Below, piece by piece: positions 1 to 8,139 of a stretch of 62,601 nt of DNA. Position 1 is the first letter of the stretch. Each line of letters opens with the position of its first letter. The position numbers were made by a program, and so were the translations under genes. Source of the DNA: Anaerolineae bacterium (lineage in GTDB: Bacteria; Chloroflexota; Anaerolineae; 4572-78; J111). The notes beneath the pieces are model-generated. The model was given only the letters and a program-made list of their open reading frames with translations. It was not told where the DNA came from and searched no databases. The stretch covers positions 1 through 62,601 of the forward strand of contig JAJVIM010000002.1 of NCBI GenBank assembly GCA_022071955.1. Direction: 5' to 3'.

Positions 1-13
1 GCGATACAGCCCA

Positions 14-49
14 CGCCCGGTATTCGCAATGATGCCGGGCGTTTTTTTT
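14..49 (+). terminator. Rho-independent terminator of an upstream gene
   Basis: A 7 bp perfect stem (CGCCCGG at 14-20 with CCGGGCG at 35-41) is followed directly by eight T residues. The gene it ends lies outside the window on the left. Confidence 0.8.
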
Positions 50-97
50 GAGTATTTACTGGGCGGGTAAATTGATGCAGTAACACCGAGACAGACG

Positions 98-123
98 GAC
101 TCCAAAACTGCAGTTTTGGAGTC
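98..123. repeat. 26 bp perfect palindrome
   Basis: The arm GACTCCAAAACTG is followed by its exact reverse complement. Related but imperfect copies occur near 3121-3153, 48651-48675 and 56650-56674. The last two are upstream parts of heptamer/Shine-Dalgarno leaders. It lies just before the nucleosidase-like gene at 150 and could be an operator or part of the dispersed repeat family. Confidence 0.7.
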
Positions 124-149
124 CAAACACTTAATTTGCAAAGGAATTT

Positions 150-860
150 ATGCGCGCCAATATTCAACTCAACGTTGTAATTATTATTTCGGCCAACATC
201 GAGTGGCAGGTTATCCGCGAATTTTTTCCGCAGGCCGTCATTCAGTCGTCGCCATTGGGGGAGTGGTTTGAGCAGCCCATCGAAATTGCCGGCCAACGTG
301 AGCCAGTGATTTTTATGCACGGCGGCTGGGGCAAAATTGCCGCCGCTGCTTCGGCGCAGTACGCCATTGGCCGCTGGTCGCCGCGGCTGCTGCTCAACCT
401 GGGCACGTGCGGCGGCTTTGCCGGCCAGATTGCCCGCGAAACCCTTGTGCTGGTGGAGCGCACCGTGGTGTACGACATCATCGAGCAGATGACCGACCCG
501 GTCGAAGCGGTTGCCCACTTTGCCACCACTATCGATCTGTCGTGGCTGGCCGAACCGTACCCGCAGCCGGTGCGGCGCACGCTGCTGGTTTCGGCGGACC
601 GTGACCTGCTGGCGGCGGATGTGCCGCGTCTGATTGCGCAGTACGGCGCGGTTGCCGGTGATTGGGAGAGCGGGGCTATTGCCTGGGTGGCGGCTCGCAA
701 TGGGGTGCGCTGCCTGATTTTGCGCGGCGTCACCGATCTGGTGGGCAGCGGCGGCGGCGAGGCCTACGACGGCAATCTGCATGTTTTTGTGCAGGGCACC
801 CGGCGGGTTTTTGAGCAGGTGCTGCCCCATTTGGCCGGCTGGATTTCGGCGGCGCTTTGA
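150..860 (+). CDS. Nucleoside phosphorylase / MTA-SAH nucleosidase-like protein
   Basis: Protein of 236 aa with the fold signature of the PNP/UDP phosphorylase superfamily. It has a Gly-rich strand around residues 57-72 (HGGWGKIAAA), NLGTCGGF at 83-90, the substrate-binding segment GDWESGA at 170-176, and RGVTD at 192-196 with the likely catalytic Asp. The family cleaves the N-glycosidic bond of adenosine-type nucleosides such as methylthioadenosine or S-adenosylhomocysteine, or phosphorolyses nucleosides. Which substrate is used cannot be read here, and the usual 'MEGAA' is replaced by 'WESGA'. Start ATG at 150 follows an AAAGGA box at about 139-145. It is alone in its transcription unit, convergent with rplI. 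Confidence 0.8.
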   Translation: MRANIQLNVVIIISANIEWQVIREFFPQAVIQSSPLGEWFEQPIEIAGQREPVIFMHGGWGKIAAAASAQYAIGRWSPRLLLNLGTCGGFAGQIARETLVLVERTVVYDIIEQMTDPVEAVAHFATTIDLSWLAEPYPQPVRRTLLVSADRDLLAADVPRLIAQYGAVAGDWESGAIAWVAARNGVRCLILRGVTDLVGSGGGEAYDGNLHVFVQGTRRVFEQVLPHLAGWISAAL

Positions 861-870
861 GCAGGCAAAC

Positions 871-907
871 AAAAAACCGGAGGGCCAGCAAGTGGCTGCT
901 CCGGTTT
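871..907 (-). terminator. Terminator of rplI
   Basis: A 9 bp perfect stem (AAACCGGAG 874-882 with CTCCGGTTT 899-907) ends in a run of T when read on the minus strand. It lies between the convergent nucleosidase-like gene and rplI and may also stop plus-strand transcription weakly. Confidence 0.8.
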
Positions 908-942
908 AAAGTCGATAAAAATAAGTTGTGCGGGGGTACGGT

Positions 943-1467
943 TTATTCGGCCGCTTCTTCGGCGGCTTCTTCAATAACCTGAACTTCCGCTTCGCTCAGG
1001 CGTTCCCGTTCAAGAATACCGCCCAACGGCAGTACTTCCACGGAAATACTGGCCACAACATCCATCATCAATTTAACCGGGACGGATTCTTTGCCCAGGT
1101 TGCGGATGGGTTCGGGCAGGGCTACTTTGCGTTTGTCCAGTTCAATGCCGGTTTTGCCCAGAATAGCTTCGGCAATATCGCCCGAGGTAACCGAGCCGTA
1201 CAGTTTGCCGGTTTCACCGGCGCGTCGTTCAAACAGCAGTTCCAGCCCCTTGAGCTGGTTGGCGATAGCCTGGGCATCTTCTTTTTCACGGGCGCGCTGC
1301 TTTTCAGCGGCCTTGCGAATGGTTTCGGCTTGTTTCATGGCCCCGGGCGTGGCCAGCACCGCCAATTCCTGGGGGATTAAATAGTTGCGGCCAAAGCCGT
1401 CGGCTACTTGTTTTACGTCGCCAGCGTATCCCAGGTTATCAACGTCTTTGATCAATAAAACTCGCAT
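943..1467 (-). CDS. rplI: 50S ribosomal protein L9
   Basis: The N-terminus reads MRVLLIKDVDNLGYAG followed by VADGFGRNYLIP, the diagnostic L9 rRNA-binding region. A long charged helix (about residues 42-75) connects to the C-terminal domain containing GKLYGSVTSGDIAEAI. L9 binds 23S rRNA at the L1-stalk base and helps keep reading frame. The protein is 174 aa, about 25 longer than the usual 148-150, because of a Glu/Ala-rich acidic tail. ATG at 1467 has a GGAGA box just upstream. It is not next to rpsF/rpsR/ssb as in many bacteria; it has its own promoter and terminator. Confidence 0.96.
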   Translation of the reverse strand: MRVLLIKDVDNLGYAGDVKQVADGFGRNYLIPQELAVLATPGAMKQAETIRKAAEKQRAREKEDAQAIANQLKGLELLFERRAGETGKLYGSVTSGDIAEAILGKTGIELDKRKVALPEPIRNLGKESVPVKLMMDVVASISVEVLPLGGILERERLSEAEVQVIEEAAEEAAE

Positions 1468-1532
1468 CTGATATCTTCTCCGGTCTCTTTTTCGATTTCA
1501 CAGGTGTTGGCGCAGGGCACACACAAACGAAC

Positions 1533-1561
1533 AGTATACCGCAAAACCAAACTTTGTCCAA
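1533..1561 (-). promoter_or_regulatory. Sigma70-type promoter of rplI
   Basis: On the minus strand TTGGAC (1561-1556) is followed after 17 nt by TATACT (1538-1533), about 65 nt upstream of the rplI start. Both hexamers match the consensus well. Confidence 0.65.
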
Positions 1562-1658
1562 ATTGATGGGGCAAAATGGGTGTCCGGAATTTTGCAAAAT
1601 TCGGGCACACCAGGGGGGTGAGGGTAAACTGAGAATTGCAAAATAGTAAGAAGGTTGG

Positions 1659-1686
1659 TTGTTCTCCCCGTGATCCGTGCTATAAT
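1659..1686 (+). promoter_or_regulatory. Promoter of the M20 dipeptidase gene
   Basis: A perfect -10 box TATAAT (1681-1686) is preceded by a weak -35 TTGTTC (1659-1664) with a 16 nt spacer, 50 nt upstream of the ATG at 1736. Confidence 0.6.
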
Positions 1687-1735
1687 TCGCTGTTGGCCCA
1701 CAATTGGCCGCAAAATTTAACGCGAGGACGATGTA

Positions 1736-3118
1736 ATGGTTACCGACACTCTAACTTATGCCCGGAATCACCGCGGTGATTTTCTGGGTGAACTGATCGA
1801 ACTGCTGCGCATTCCCAGCATCAGCACTTTACCCGAACACAAAGCCGATGTGCAGGCCGCCGCCGGCTGGCTGGCCGATAAACTGGCAGCGGTCGGCCTG
1901 GAAAATATTAAAATTTTGCCGACGCCCGGCCATCCCGTGGTCTACGCCGATTGGCTCCACGCCGGCAGCGATGCGCCAACGGTGATTATTTACGGCCATT
2001 ACGATGTTCAGCCGCCGGATCCGCTGGACGAATGGCTGACTCCGCCCTTTGAACCAACCATCAAAGGCGACAAAATTTACGGCCGCGGCACCGCCGACGA
2101 CAAAGGCCAGTTTTTTGCTCACGTGGCGGCGGTGGAGTCGTATCTTAAAACTGCGGGCCGGCTGCCGGTCAATGTAAAATTTATGCTGGAAGGCGAAGAA
2201 GAACTGGGTAGCACCCATCTGGAAGAGTTTGTGCAGGAGCATCTGGAATTGCTCCGGGCCGATGTCGCTCTGATTTCTGATACCGGCATTCTTGATCCCG
2301 ACACGCCGGCGCTGATCACCAGCGTGCGCGGCCTGGTTTACATGGAAGTGACCCTGCGCGGCTCCAGCCGGGATTTACACTCCGGCATTTACGGCGGCGC
2401 GGTAGAAAACCCGCTCAACGCGATGACTCAACTGCTTGGCTCACTGCGCGATGCGGCCGGGCGGGTAACCATCCCCGGTTTTTACGACAAAGTGCGCGAA
2501 CTGACCCCGGCCGAGCGCGAGGCGATCAACAACGGCCGCTTCACCGAAGCCAACGTGCTGGCCGAAACCGGCGCGCCGGCGCTGTTCGGCGAAGCCGGCT
2601 ACACCCTGGCCGAGCGGGTAGGCGCGCGGCCCACGCTGGATATTCACGGTATTCGCGGTGGGTTTGTGGGCCAGGGCCAAAAAACGGTGATTCCGGCGGC
2701 CATTACGGCCAAAGTGAGCATGCGGCTGGTGGCGGACCAGGACGCGGCCGAGATTGTGGAGCTGTTCACCCGGCACGTGACCGCCATTTGCCCCAAAACA
2801 ATGACCATCACTGTTGAAACCCTGTCGGCCAAACCGGGCGCGATGGTTGATATGTCCGCGCCGGCCATTGAGGCCGCGGCTCAGGCTTACGAGCAGGTAT
2901 TTGGCCGGCGGCCGCTGTTTGTCCGCGAGGGGGGCAGCATTCCGGTGGTGGGCATGTTTACCCACCTGCTGCACGCGCCGGTGGTGATGATGGGCTTTGG
3001 CCTGCCGGACGATGGCCTGCACTCGCCCAACGAAAAGTTTCACCTGCCCAATTTTTACCGGGGCATCGAAACGTCAATCCGCTATTTTGAGCTGCTGGCC
3101 GGGCCTGCCGGAAACTGA
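1736..3118 (+). CDS. M20-family metallopeptidase (dipeptidase)
   Basis: Protein of 460 aa typical of M20 dipeptidases (CNDP/DapE/ArgE superfamily). The first metal site is YGHYDVQP (His88, Asp90), then GRGTADDKG (bridging Asp121) and EGEEELGS (Glu154/155, catalytic base and metal ligand). The dimerization 'lid' domain is roughly residues 190-345 and the C-terminus carries the conserved HSPNE-type segment (LHSPNEKF). Such enzymes hydrolyse dipeptides or N-acyl amino acids with two Zn ions in the cytoplasm. Start ATG follows GCGAGGA. Because an N-succinylamino-acid-racemase-like gene and a GNAT partner lie at 27.3-29.5 kb, an N-acyl-amino-acid hydrolase role is possible, but the genes are not adjacent. 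Confidence 0.9.
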   Translation: MVTDTLTYARNHRGDFLGELIELLRIPSISTLPEHKADVQAAAGWLADKLAAVGLENIKILPTPGHPVVYADWLHAGSDAPTVIIYGHYDVQPPDPLDEWLTPPFEPTIKGDKIYGRGTADDKGQFFAHVAAVESYLKTAGRLPVNVKFMLEGEEELGSTHLEEFVQEHLELLRADVALISDTGILDPDTPALITSVRGLVYMEVTLRGSSRDLHSGIYGGAVENPLNAMTQLLGSLRDAAGRVTIPGFYDKVRELTPAEREAINNGRFTEANVLAETGAPALFGEAGYTLAERVGARPTLDIHGIRGGFVGQGQKTVIPAAITAKVSMRLVADQDAAEIVELFTRHVTAICPKTMTITVETLSAKPGAMVDMSAPAIEAAAQAYEQVFGRRPLFVREGGSIPVVGMFTHLLHAPVVMMGFGLPDDGLHSPNEKFHLPNFYRGIETSIRYFELLAGPAGN

Positions 3119-3160
3119 TTTTGGAGTTTGACGCAGGACTCCAAAAAATTACAACAAGGA

Positions 3161-3220
3161 ATGCCTGCACCCGGTGCGGGTAAAAATATAACGTAGGGGC
3201 GCTTCGCGAAGCGCCCCTAC
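3161..3220 (+). repeat. Dispersed repeat module plus 28 bp palindrome
   Basis: The segment ATGCCTGCACCCGGTGCGGG resembles modules at 28294, 53625 and 59409. It is followed by a perfect 28 bp palindrome at 3193-3220 with arm GTAGGGGCGCTTCG. It has no heptamers or Shine-Dalgarno box here and lies 3' of the dipeptidase gene. Confidence 0.8.
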
Positions 3221-3259
3221 CCGTCACAAGTTGCATTCCGCCGCTCTTTTTCTTCAAAT

Positions 3260-3412
3260 GTAACTATTCAGCAGGCGCGTCATTCTGAGGCCGCAGGCCG
3301 AAGAATCTCCAAATTTCATAGTGATTTCAGCGACAAAAGCAGAGATTTTGACCCTGATGGGCACAGGTCGTCGCTACGCTCCTCAAGCAACTGACAACTG
3401 CCGAATAGTTAC
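3260..3412. mobile_element. 153 bp MITE with IS66-like ends and 8 bp target duplication
   Basis: Terminal inverted repeats GTAACTATTCAGCAG (left) and GTAACTATTCGGCAG (right, reverse complement) match at 14 of 15 positions. The element is flanked by an exact 8 bp direct repeat CTTCAAAT at 3252-3259 and 3413-3420. IS66-family elements are known to start with GTAA and to generate 8 bp duplications, so this is probably a non-autonomous IS66-type derivative. It encodes no protein. The right duplication contains the pyrK stop codon. A degraded relative may lie at 27138-27262. Confidence 0.8.
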
Positions 3413-3414
3413 CT

Positions 3415-4182
3415 TCAAATAACGCTGGCGGCTGGCGCTACCTGTTCCGGGTCAAACGGAAACACCGGCCCGTCAAGGCAGGTGAGCCAGCCCGCGCCCA
3501 CCTCGCAACTGCCGCACAGGCCGATGCCGCAGCGCATGTGCGCCTCCCAACTCACCTGCACGGGGATGTTCTCGGCTGCGCCGACCGCGGCCACGGCCCG
3601 CAGCATGCCGGTTGGCCCGCAGGTGCAAATGAGCGCCGGCCTGCCCGCCGAACCGGCCAGCGCCGGAGCGATGGCGTCCGTAACCAGCCCCTTTAGTCCC
3701 GCCGAGCCGTCTTCAGTCGTAACCCATGTGGCCACTCCCAGCGCCTCAAAGGCCGATACCAGCAGCAAATCCTGCGCCCGCCGCGCCCCCACAATAACCG
3801 ACACCCGGTAGCCCCGCGCCAGCGCCACCTCAGCCAGGTAACGCAGCGGGGCCACGCCGTAACCGCCGCCGATCAGCAGCAGGTGGTCGCCGGGTTGGCC
3901 GGTGAGCCGGTAGCCGTGGCCCAGCGGCCCGCGCAGCCAAATGCTGTCGCCAACGGCCAGCCCGTGCAGCGTCTGGCTCAGCGGGCCGACCGCCGCAATG
4001 GTCACACTGAGCGGATTGGCGTGGGCCAGGCTGAAGGGTTTATCGGGCCAGCCGGGCAGCCAGGCCATCACAAACTGTCCCGGTTGCGCATCGAGCGCGC
4101 CGTCCAGCACAAAAGTTTTGTTGGTTGCATTTTCCTGCCGAATTTCGACAATTTTTAACGGTTGGGGAGTATTGAGTTTCAT
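3415..4182 (-). CDS. pyrK: Dihydroorotate dehydrogenase B electron-transfer subunit
   Basis: Protein of 255 aa with ferredoxin-reductase architecture. FAD domain is residues 8-98, the NAD-binding domain begins at LLLIGGGYGVAPL (102-113), and CTCGPTGML lies at 187-194. The [2Fe-2S] cysteines are C218, C223, C226 and C235. PyrK passes electrons from dihydroorotate through FAD and the cluster to NAD+. It lies downstream of pyrD on the same strand, forming the class 1B enzyme. The best start is ATG at 4182; an in-frame ATG at 4197 would add five residues encoded by the upstream heptamer tract. No Shine-Dalgarno precedes either. The stop codon is inside the target duplication of the adjacent MITE, so the protein end is unchanged. 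Confidence 0.93.
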   Translation of the reverse strand: MKLNTPQPLKIVEIRQENATNKTFVLDGALDAQPGQFVMAWLPGWPDKPFSLAHANPLSVTIAAVGPLSQTLHGLAVGDSIWLRGPLGHGYRLTGQPGDHLLLIGGGYGVAPLRYLAEVALARGYRVSVIVGARRAQDLLLVSAFEALGVATWVTTEDGSAGLKGLVTDAIAPALAGSAGRPALICTCGPTGMLRAVAAVGAAENIPVQVSWEAHMRCGIGLCGSCEVGAGWLTCLDGPVFPFDPEQVAPAASVI

Positions 4183-4184
4183 TT

Positions 4185-4277
4185 CGTCATTCGTCATTCG
4201 TCATTTGTCATTCGTCATTCGTCATTTGTCATTCGTCATTCGTCATTTGTCATTCGTCATTCGTCATTCGCAATTTG
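4185..4277. repeat. Heptamer tandem tract between pyrD and pyrK
   Basis: About 13 tandem units of CATTCGT/CATTTGT fill almost the whole gap between the pyrD stop and the pyrK start. On the coding (minus) strand this reads as repeated GACGAAT, with an ATG every 7 nt in rotating frames and no Shine-Dalgarno sequence. Confidence 0.95.
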
Positions 4278-5210
4278 TCAGTGGGCGCGGTTGCGCAATT
4301 CCGCCGCCGATTCGATGCCGTGGTCGGCCATAAATTCGGCCAGTTCCGCGCCAATCCGGGCCATCGCTGCCACGCCGCGGTACCACACCGCCGACCCCAC
4401 GCCGACCACCGTTGCGCCCGCCGCCAGCATTTCCACCGCGTCGCGGCCGGTGGTGACGCCGCCGGTGCCAATAATCGGCACACTGACCGCCTGCCGGATT
4501 TCGTACACGCAGCGCAGGGCGATGGGTTTGAGCGCCGGCCCGGACACGCCGCCAACTTTGTTGTGCAGCACCGGCCGGCCGGAGTCGGCGTCGATGACCA
4601 TGCCGGGCACGGTGTTGACCGCCGTAATGGCATCTGCGCCGGCCCGTACCACCGCCGCCGCAATTCGGGCGATGTCTGGCACGTTGGGCGCGAGTTTGAT
4701 AGCAATCGGAATGTTGACCGCCTGCCGCACCGCCGCAGTGACAGCGGCGGCGCTCTCAACCGTGCCGGCAAAAGGCGTGCCAAATTCATCGCCCACGTTG
4801 GGGCAGGAAATATTCACTTCAAGCAGATCGGGTTGGGCCTGGGCGATGGTTTGGGCCACCTCGGCAAATTCGGCCACCGTGCCGGCAAAAATGCTGGCAA
4901 TCAGCGGCACGCCGAGCGGCTGCAGCCGGGCGCGGGTTTGGGCCAGCAGCTCGGCTTCGTGGGCCGCGCCGGGGTTGGTGAGGCCAATGGCGTTGAGCAG
5001 CCCGCCGCCAAAATCAAGCGCCACCGGGTTGGGGTGGCCGGTGCGCGGCGTTGGCCCGCAGCTTTTGGCGGTAACCATGCCCGCGCCGCTGCGCGCGGCT
5101 CGCTCCATGAGGGTGGCGCTGGTGCCAATAATGCCGGAAGCCAGCACAAAGGGCGTATTCAACTGAAAATCCAAAAAATCACAGGTCAATCTGGCAGTTT
5201 TGCTGAGCAT
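4278..5210 (-). CDS. pyrD: Dihydroorotate dehydrogenase, class 1B catalytic subunit
   Basis: TIM-barrel FMN enzyme of 310 aa that oxidises dihydroorotate to orotate in pyrimidine synthesis. Seen are the N-terminal NPFVLASG-like strand ([10 protein letters not shown], 20-29), the lysine segment [11 protein letters not shown], and VNISCPNV with catalytic Cys136, typical of cytosolic class 1. It also has IKLAPNV, NTVPGM, and the phosphate-binding GTGGV and VGVGSA segments. The partner pyrK directly downstream supports class 1B, the NAD-linked type. ATG at 5210 has a good GAGGAA box. A reading frame open to 5330 is rejected as start because it adds 40 unconserved residues. Confidence 0.94.
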   Translation of the reverse strand: MLSKTARLTCDFLDFQLNTPFVLASGIIGTSATLMERAARSGAGMVTAKSCGPTPRTGHPNPVALDFGGGLLNAIGLTNPGAAHEAELLAQTRARLQPLGVPLIASIFAGTVAEFAEVAQTIAQAQPDLLEVNISCPNVGDEFGTPFAGTVESAAAVTAAVRQAVNIPIAIKLAPNVPDIARIAAAVVRAGADAITAVNTVPGMVIDADSGRPVLHNKVGGVSGPALKPIALRCVYEIRQAVSVPIIGTGGVTTGRDAVEMLAAGATVVGVGSAVWYRGVAAMARIGAELAEFMADHGIESAAELRNRAH

Positions 5211-5351
5211 GGGCAAATTCCTCAAAAAAACGGACGGTTCGGGGCAGGTTTGTCGATTTGGCCGGTTAAAGGCATTTTCAAAAAGCGCCGGGTTATGGTA
5301 AGGTCTCTGCCACCTTGTAACTGACCCCAATTATCAAATCAGGAGAAGCGC

Positions 5352-6413
5352 GTGCAGACCAGCCCCAAAACTCAAGTTATCCCCAAAAATAAAAGTCGAT
5401 CAACGAAGCCGGAGTGGGTGAAAATTGTGGCCCAGTATCAAACACCCAGTGCGGCCAAAAGCTGGTGGCAGGTAGCCACCACGGTGATTCCCTATCTGTT
5501 GTTGTGGTATTTGATGACGTTGAGCCTGGCCGTTAGCTATTGGCTCACCCTGCTGCTGGCCATCCCGGCGGCGCTGTTTGTGGTGCGAATTTTTGTGCTC
5601 CAGCACGATTGCGGCCACGGCTCGTTCTTTAAATCCCAAAAAATAAATGACCGGCTGGGCATGCTATTCAGCCTGTTTACGTTTGTACCCTACCACTACT
5701 GGCGGCGAACCCACGCCATTCACCACTCGGCCACCGGTGATCTGGAGCATCGCGGCGTTGGCGATTTTTTCACCATGACCGTTAACGAATATCTGGCCGC
5801 CTCAAAATGGGGTCGAATTAAATACCGGTTGTACCGCAACCCTGTGACCATGTTTTTTGTGGCGCCGCTGTTTGTGTTTATCATTGGCTACCGCTTTGAT
5901 TTTTTGCGGCGCAAAAACTGGAAAAAAGAGCGACAGGGGCTGCTGTGGACCAATCTGGCGCTGCTGGCGCTGGCATTGGGATTAATGCTGCTGGTGGGCT
6001 GGCGGGAATACCTGCTGATCCAACTGCCCATCACCTACATTGCCACCGGGTTAGGGGCGTGGTTCTTTTTTGTGCAACACAATTTTGAAGACGCCTACTG
6101 GGACGAAAAACCCACCTGGGATTACACCGTGGCCGCGCTGCACGGCAGCAGCTACTACAAATTGCCCAAAGTTTTGCAATGGTTCACCGGCAGCATCGGC
6201 TTTCATCACATTCACCACCTTAGCCCTAAAATCCCCAATTATCTACTGGAAAAGTGCCACACCGAAAACCCGCTGTTTCAAGAGCCGCCCACGCTGACGC
6301 TGGCCTCCAGCTTTTCTACCCTCAATTTGAGCCTGTGGGACGAAGAAGGCCAAAAGCTGATCACCTTTGGCCAGTTGAATAAAATGAGAGAAGCCGGACT
6401 CGCGCCGGCTTAA
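5352..6413 (+). CDS. Membrane fatty-acid desaturase (omega-6/delta-12 type)
   Basis: Protein of 353 aa with the three histidine boxes of acyl-lipid desaturases: HDCGH (85-89), HAIHH (121-125) and HHIHH (285-289). These bind a di-iron centre. Hydrophobic pairs lie at about 43-82 and 195-240, placing the boxes on the cytoplasmic face. The family introduces double bonds into membrane-lipid acyl chains using O2, implying an aerobic or microaerobic host. GTG start at 5352 is supported by AGGAGAAG upstream. It is divergent from pyrD and is followed by its own terminator. Position of the introduced double bond cannot be decided from sequence alone. Confidence 0.9.
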   Translation: MQTSPKTQVIPKNKSRSTKPEWVKIVAQYQTPSAAKSWWQVATTVIPYLLLWYLMTLSLAVSYWLTLLLAIPAALFVVRIFVLQHDCGHGSFFKSQKINDRLGMLFSLFTFVPYHYWRRTHAIHHSATGDLEHRGVGDFFTMTVNEYLAASKWGRIKYRLYRNPVTMFFVAPLFVFIIGYRFDFLRRKNWKKERQGLLWTNLALLALALGLMLLVGWREYLLIQLPITYIATGLGAWFFFVQHNFEDAYWDEKPTWDYTVAALHGSSYYKLPKVLQWFTGSIGFHHIHHLSPKIPNYLLEKCHTENPLFQEPPTLTLASSFSTLNLSLWDEEGQKLITFGQLNKMREAGLAPA

Positions 6414-6456
6414 CCGCCGGGCAAATTTATTTGTTAACTCCTAAACCAATTAAAAT

Positions 6457-6496
6457 CGCTCGCAGGCCAGAGGCATCTCTGGCGCGAGCGCTTTTT
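6457..6496 (+). terminator. Terminator after the desaturase gene
   Basis: A long stem (CGCTCGC with GCGAGCG, then GCCAGAG with CTCTGGC around a GCAT loop) is followed by TTTTT at 6492-6496. It lies in the narrow gap between convergent genes. Confidence 0.85.
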
Positions 6497-7905
6497 CAAT
6501 CTTCAGCCAGATATTTTTTGACCGACTCAAATTCCTCGCTGTTGATGCGCCCGGCCCGGTGCAACACTTCCAAAATCCCCGACATTTTCAGCGCGGCGCG
6601 GAGCTGGTAGCCGGCCGCGGCCAGATTTTCCGGCCCACCCTGCTCCCGGTCAATCAGCACGGCTACATCGGTAACGCGCAGGCCAACAGCTTCCAACTGC
6701 CGGATGGCTTTGAGCACGCTGCCGCCGCTGGTAACCAAATCCTCAATCACCACCGCCGTTTCGCCCGTCGAAAAGACACCTTCCACGGTTCGGCCGGTGC
6801 CGTATTCTTTGGCTTCTTTGCGCGGGTAGATCAGCGAACTGCCGGTTTCCAGCGCCACAGCCGTACCGAGGGTCAGCGCGGCATACGGCACAGCGGCCAA
6901 ATGCTGGTACTGAAGCTGATTGAGCAGGCCGGCGTAGGCGTGCGCCGCCCGGCGCAGCAGCGAGGCGCTGGCGCTGATCCGGCGCAGGTCGATATAAATG
7001 GGCGACTGGCGGCCGCTGGCCAGGGTGAAATTGCCAAATTGAATACAGCCGGCATCGTGCAGCTCTAAAATGAGCTGCTGGTGCACCGCCGCCGACGGCA
7101 CCTGCTGGCGGGCGCCGGTGATCTGGTCGCGCAGGGCCAGCGCCGCCTGGCGAGGATCGTCGGCGTAAAGCACGGCCCGCGACACCGGCACAATCAGCCC
7201 GCTGCCGGCGGCGTTCAGCCCGGCGGTCAGAGCGTCTTCAAGATTGCCGCCTTGCGCACCAACCCCCGGCGCCAGAATCCAGTTGTTGGGGGCAATTGTC
7301 CGCACCTGCCGCAACGAATTGGGCCGGGTAGCGCCCACTACAAAGCCAATCTGATTGTGATTGCCCCATTGCTGGGCGCGCTGGGCAATGTACTCAAACA
7401 GGTGCTGCTCGTGGCCGTAATGCTGCACTTCCGGCGCGGACGGGTTTGAGGTGTAACACAGGATAAACGCGGTTACGCCGGAATAGGCCAAAAACGGAGC
7501 TACGCTATCCTGGCCCATGTAGGGACTCAAGGTGACGGCATCCGCGCCCAGTACCTCGATGGCGGCGCGAGCGTAAGCTGTGGCCGTGCTGCCAATATCG
7601 CCGCGTTTGATATCGAGCAGCACCGGAATGTTGTTGGGCACGGCAGCGATGGTTTGGCGCAGCGCCTCCATGCCGTCGCCGCCAAACTGCTCGTAAAATG
7701 CGCCGTTGGGCTTGTAGCAGCACACCAGATCGGCGGTTTGTTCAATAATGCGCCGCCCCCAATCAACAAGTGCTGCGGTGGTGATGGTCTTTGGAAAGAA
7801 GTCCGGGAATTTGAACGGGTTGGGGTCCAACCCCACACACAGCAGCGAATTGTTGCGCTCAACGGCGGCGGTCAGTTTATCGGTAAAAGAGAGTTGGCTT
7901 TTCAC
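6496..7905 (-). CDS. pyrFE: Bifunctional OMP decarboxylase / orotate phosphoribosyltransferase
   Basis: A 469 aa fusion of the last two enzymes of UMP synthesis. Residues 1-270 are orotidine-5'-phosphate decarboxylase with LCVGLDPN (22-29) and the catalytic LLDIKRGDIG (96-105). Residues 280-469 are orotate phosphoribosyltransferase with the PRPP motif VVIEDLVTSGGS and the flexible-loop lysine-rich RKEAKEYGT. The order decarboxylase-transferase is opposite to human UMP synthase and matches fusions known in some bacteria. GTG at 7905 has a GAGGAA box. A consensus promoter lies just upstream. pyrD-pyrK lie 1.3 kb away in a separate transcription unit. Confidence 0.95.
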   Translation of the reverse strand: MKSQLSFTDKLTAAVERNNSLLCVGLDPNPFKFPDFFPKTITTAALVDWGRRIIEQTADLVCCYKPNGAFYEQFGGDGMEALRQTIAAVPNNIPVLLDIKRGDIGSTATAYARAAIEVLGADAVTLSPYMGQDSVAPFLAYSGVTAFILCYTSNPSAPEVQHYGHEQHLFEYIAQRAQQWGNHNQIGFVVGATRPNSLRQVRTIAPNNWILAPGVGAQGGNLEDALTAGLNAAGSGLIVPVSRAVLYADDPRQAALALRDQITGARQQVPSAAVHQQLILELHDAGCIQFGNFTLASGRQSPIYIDLRRISASASLLRRAAHAYAGLLNQLQYQHLAAVPYAALTLGTAVALETGSSLIYPRKEAKEYGTGRTVEGVFSTGETAVVIEDLVTSGGSVLKAIRQLEAVGLRVTDVAVLIDREQGGPENLAAAGYQLRAALKMSGILEVLHRAGRINSEEFESVKKYLAED

Positions 7906-7944
7906 AATGCTTCCTCGCAGAAAAATAGCGGTGATGTCGGGCCG

Positions 7945-7973
7945 ATTATAGAGTTAGCCAATCGCTTTGTCAA
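7945..7973 (-). promoter_or_regulatory. Perfect consensus sigma70 promoter of pyrFE
   Basis: On the minus strand TTGACA (7973-7968) and TATAAT (7950-7945) are separated by 17 nt, a full match to the primary-sigma consensus, 40 nt upstream of the GTG. Confidence 0.85.
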
Positions 7974-8139
7974 CACCGTTCCAGTTAAGATTCTGTTAAC
8001 AAATTTTCGGTATCGTTCAGCATAGATGGCCGCCGGCCCAAAAACAGGCCAAACGTGAGCCATCTTACAGAAACGGCTGCTTTTTCTGCTATAGTGAAGG
8101 CTGAGCGCGGTGAACGGTGAAGCTGAAGAGGACGAACTA

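Noticed and set aside
1498..1713. 71 aa frame on the minus strand
   Set aside because: It covers the rplI and dipeptidase promoters and has no coding character.
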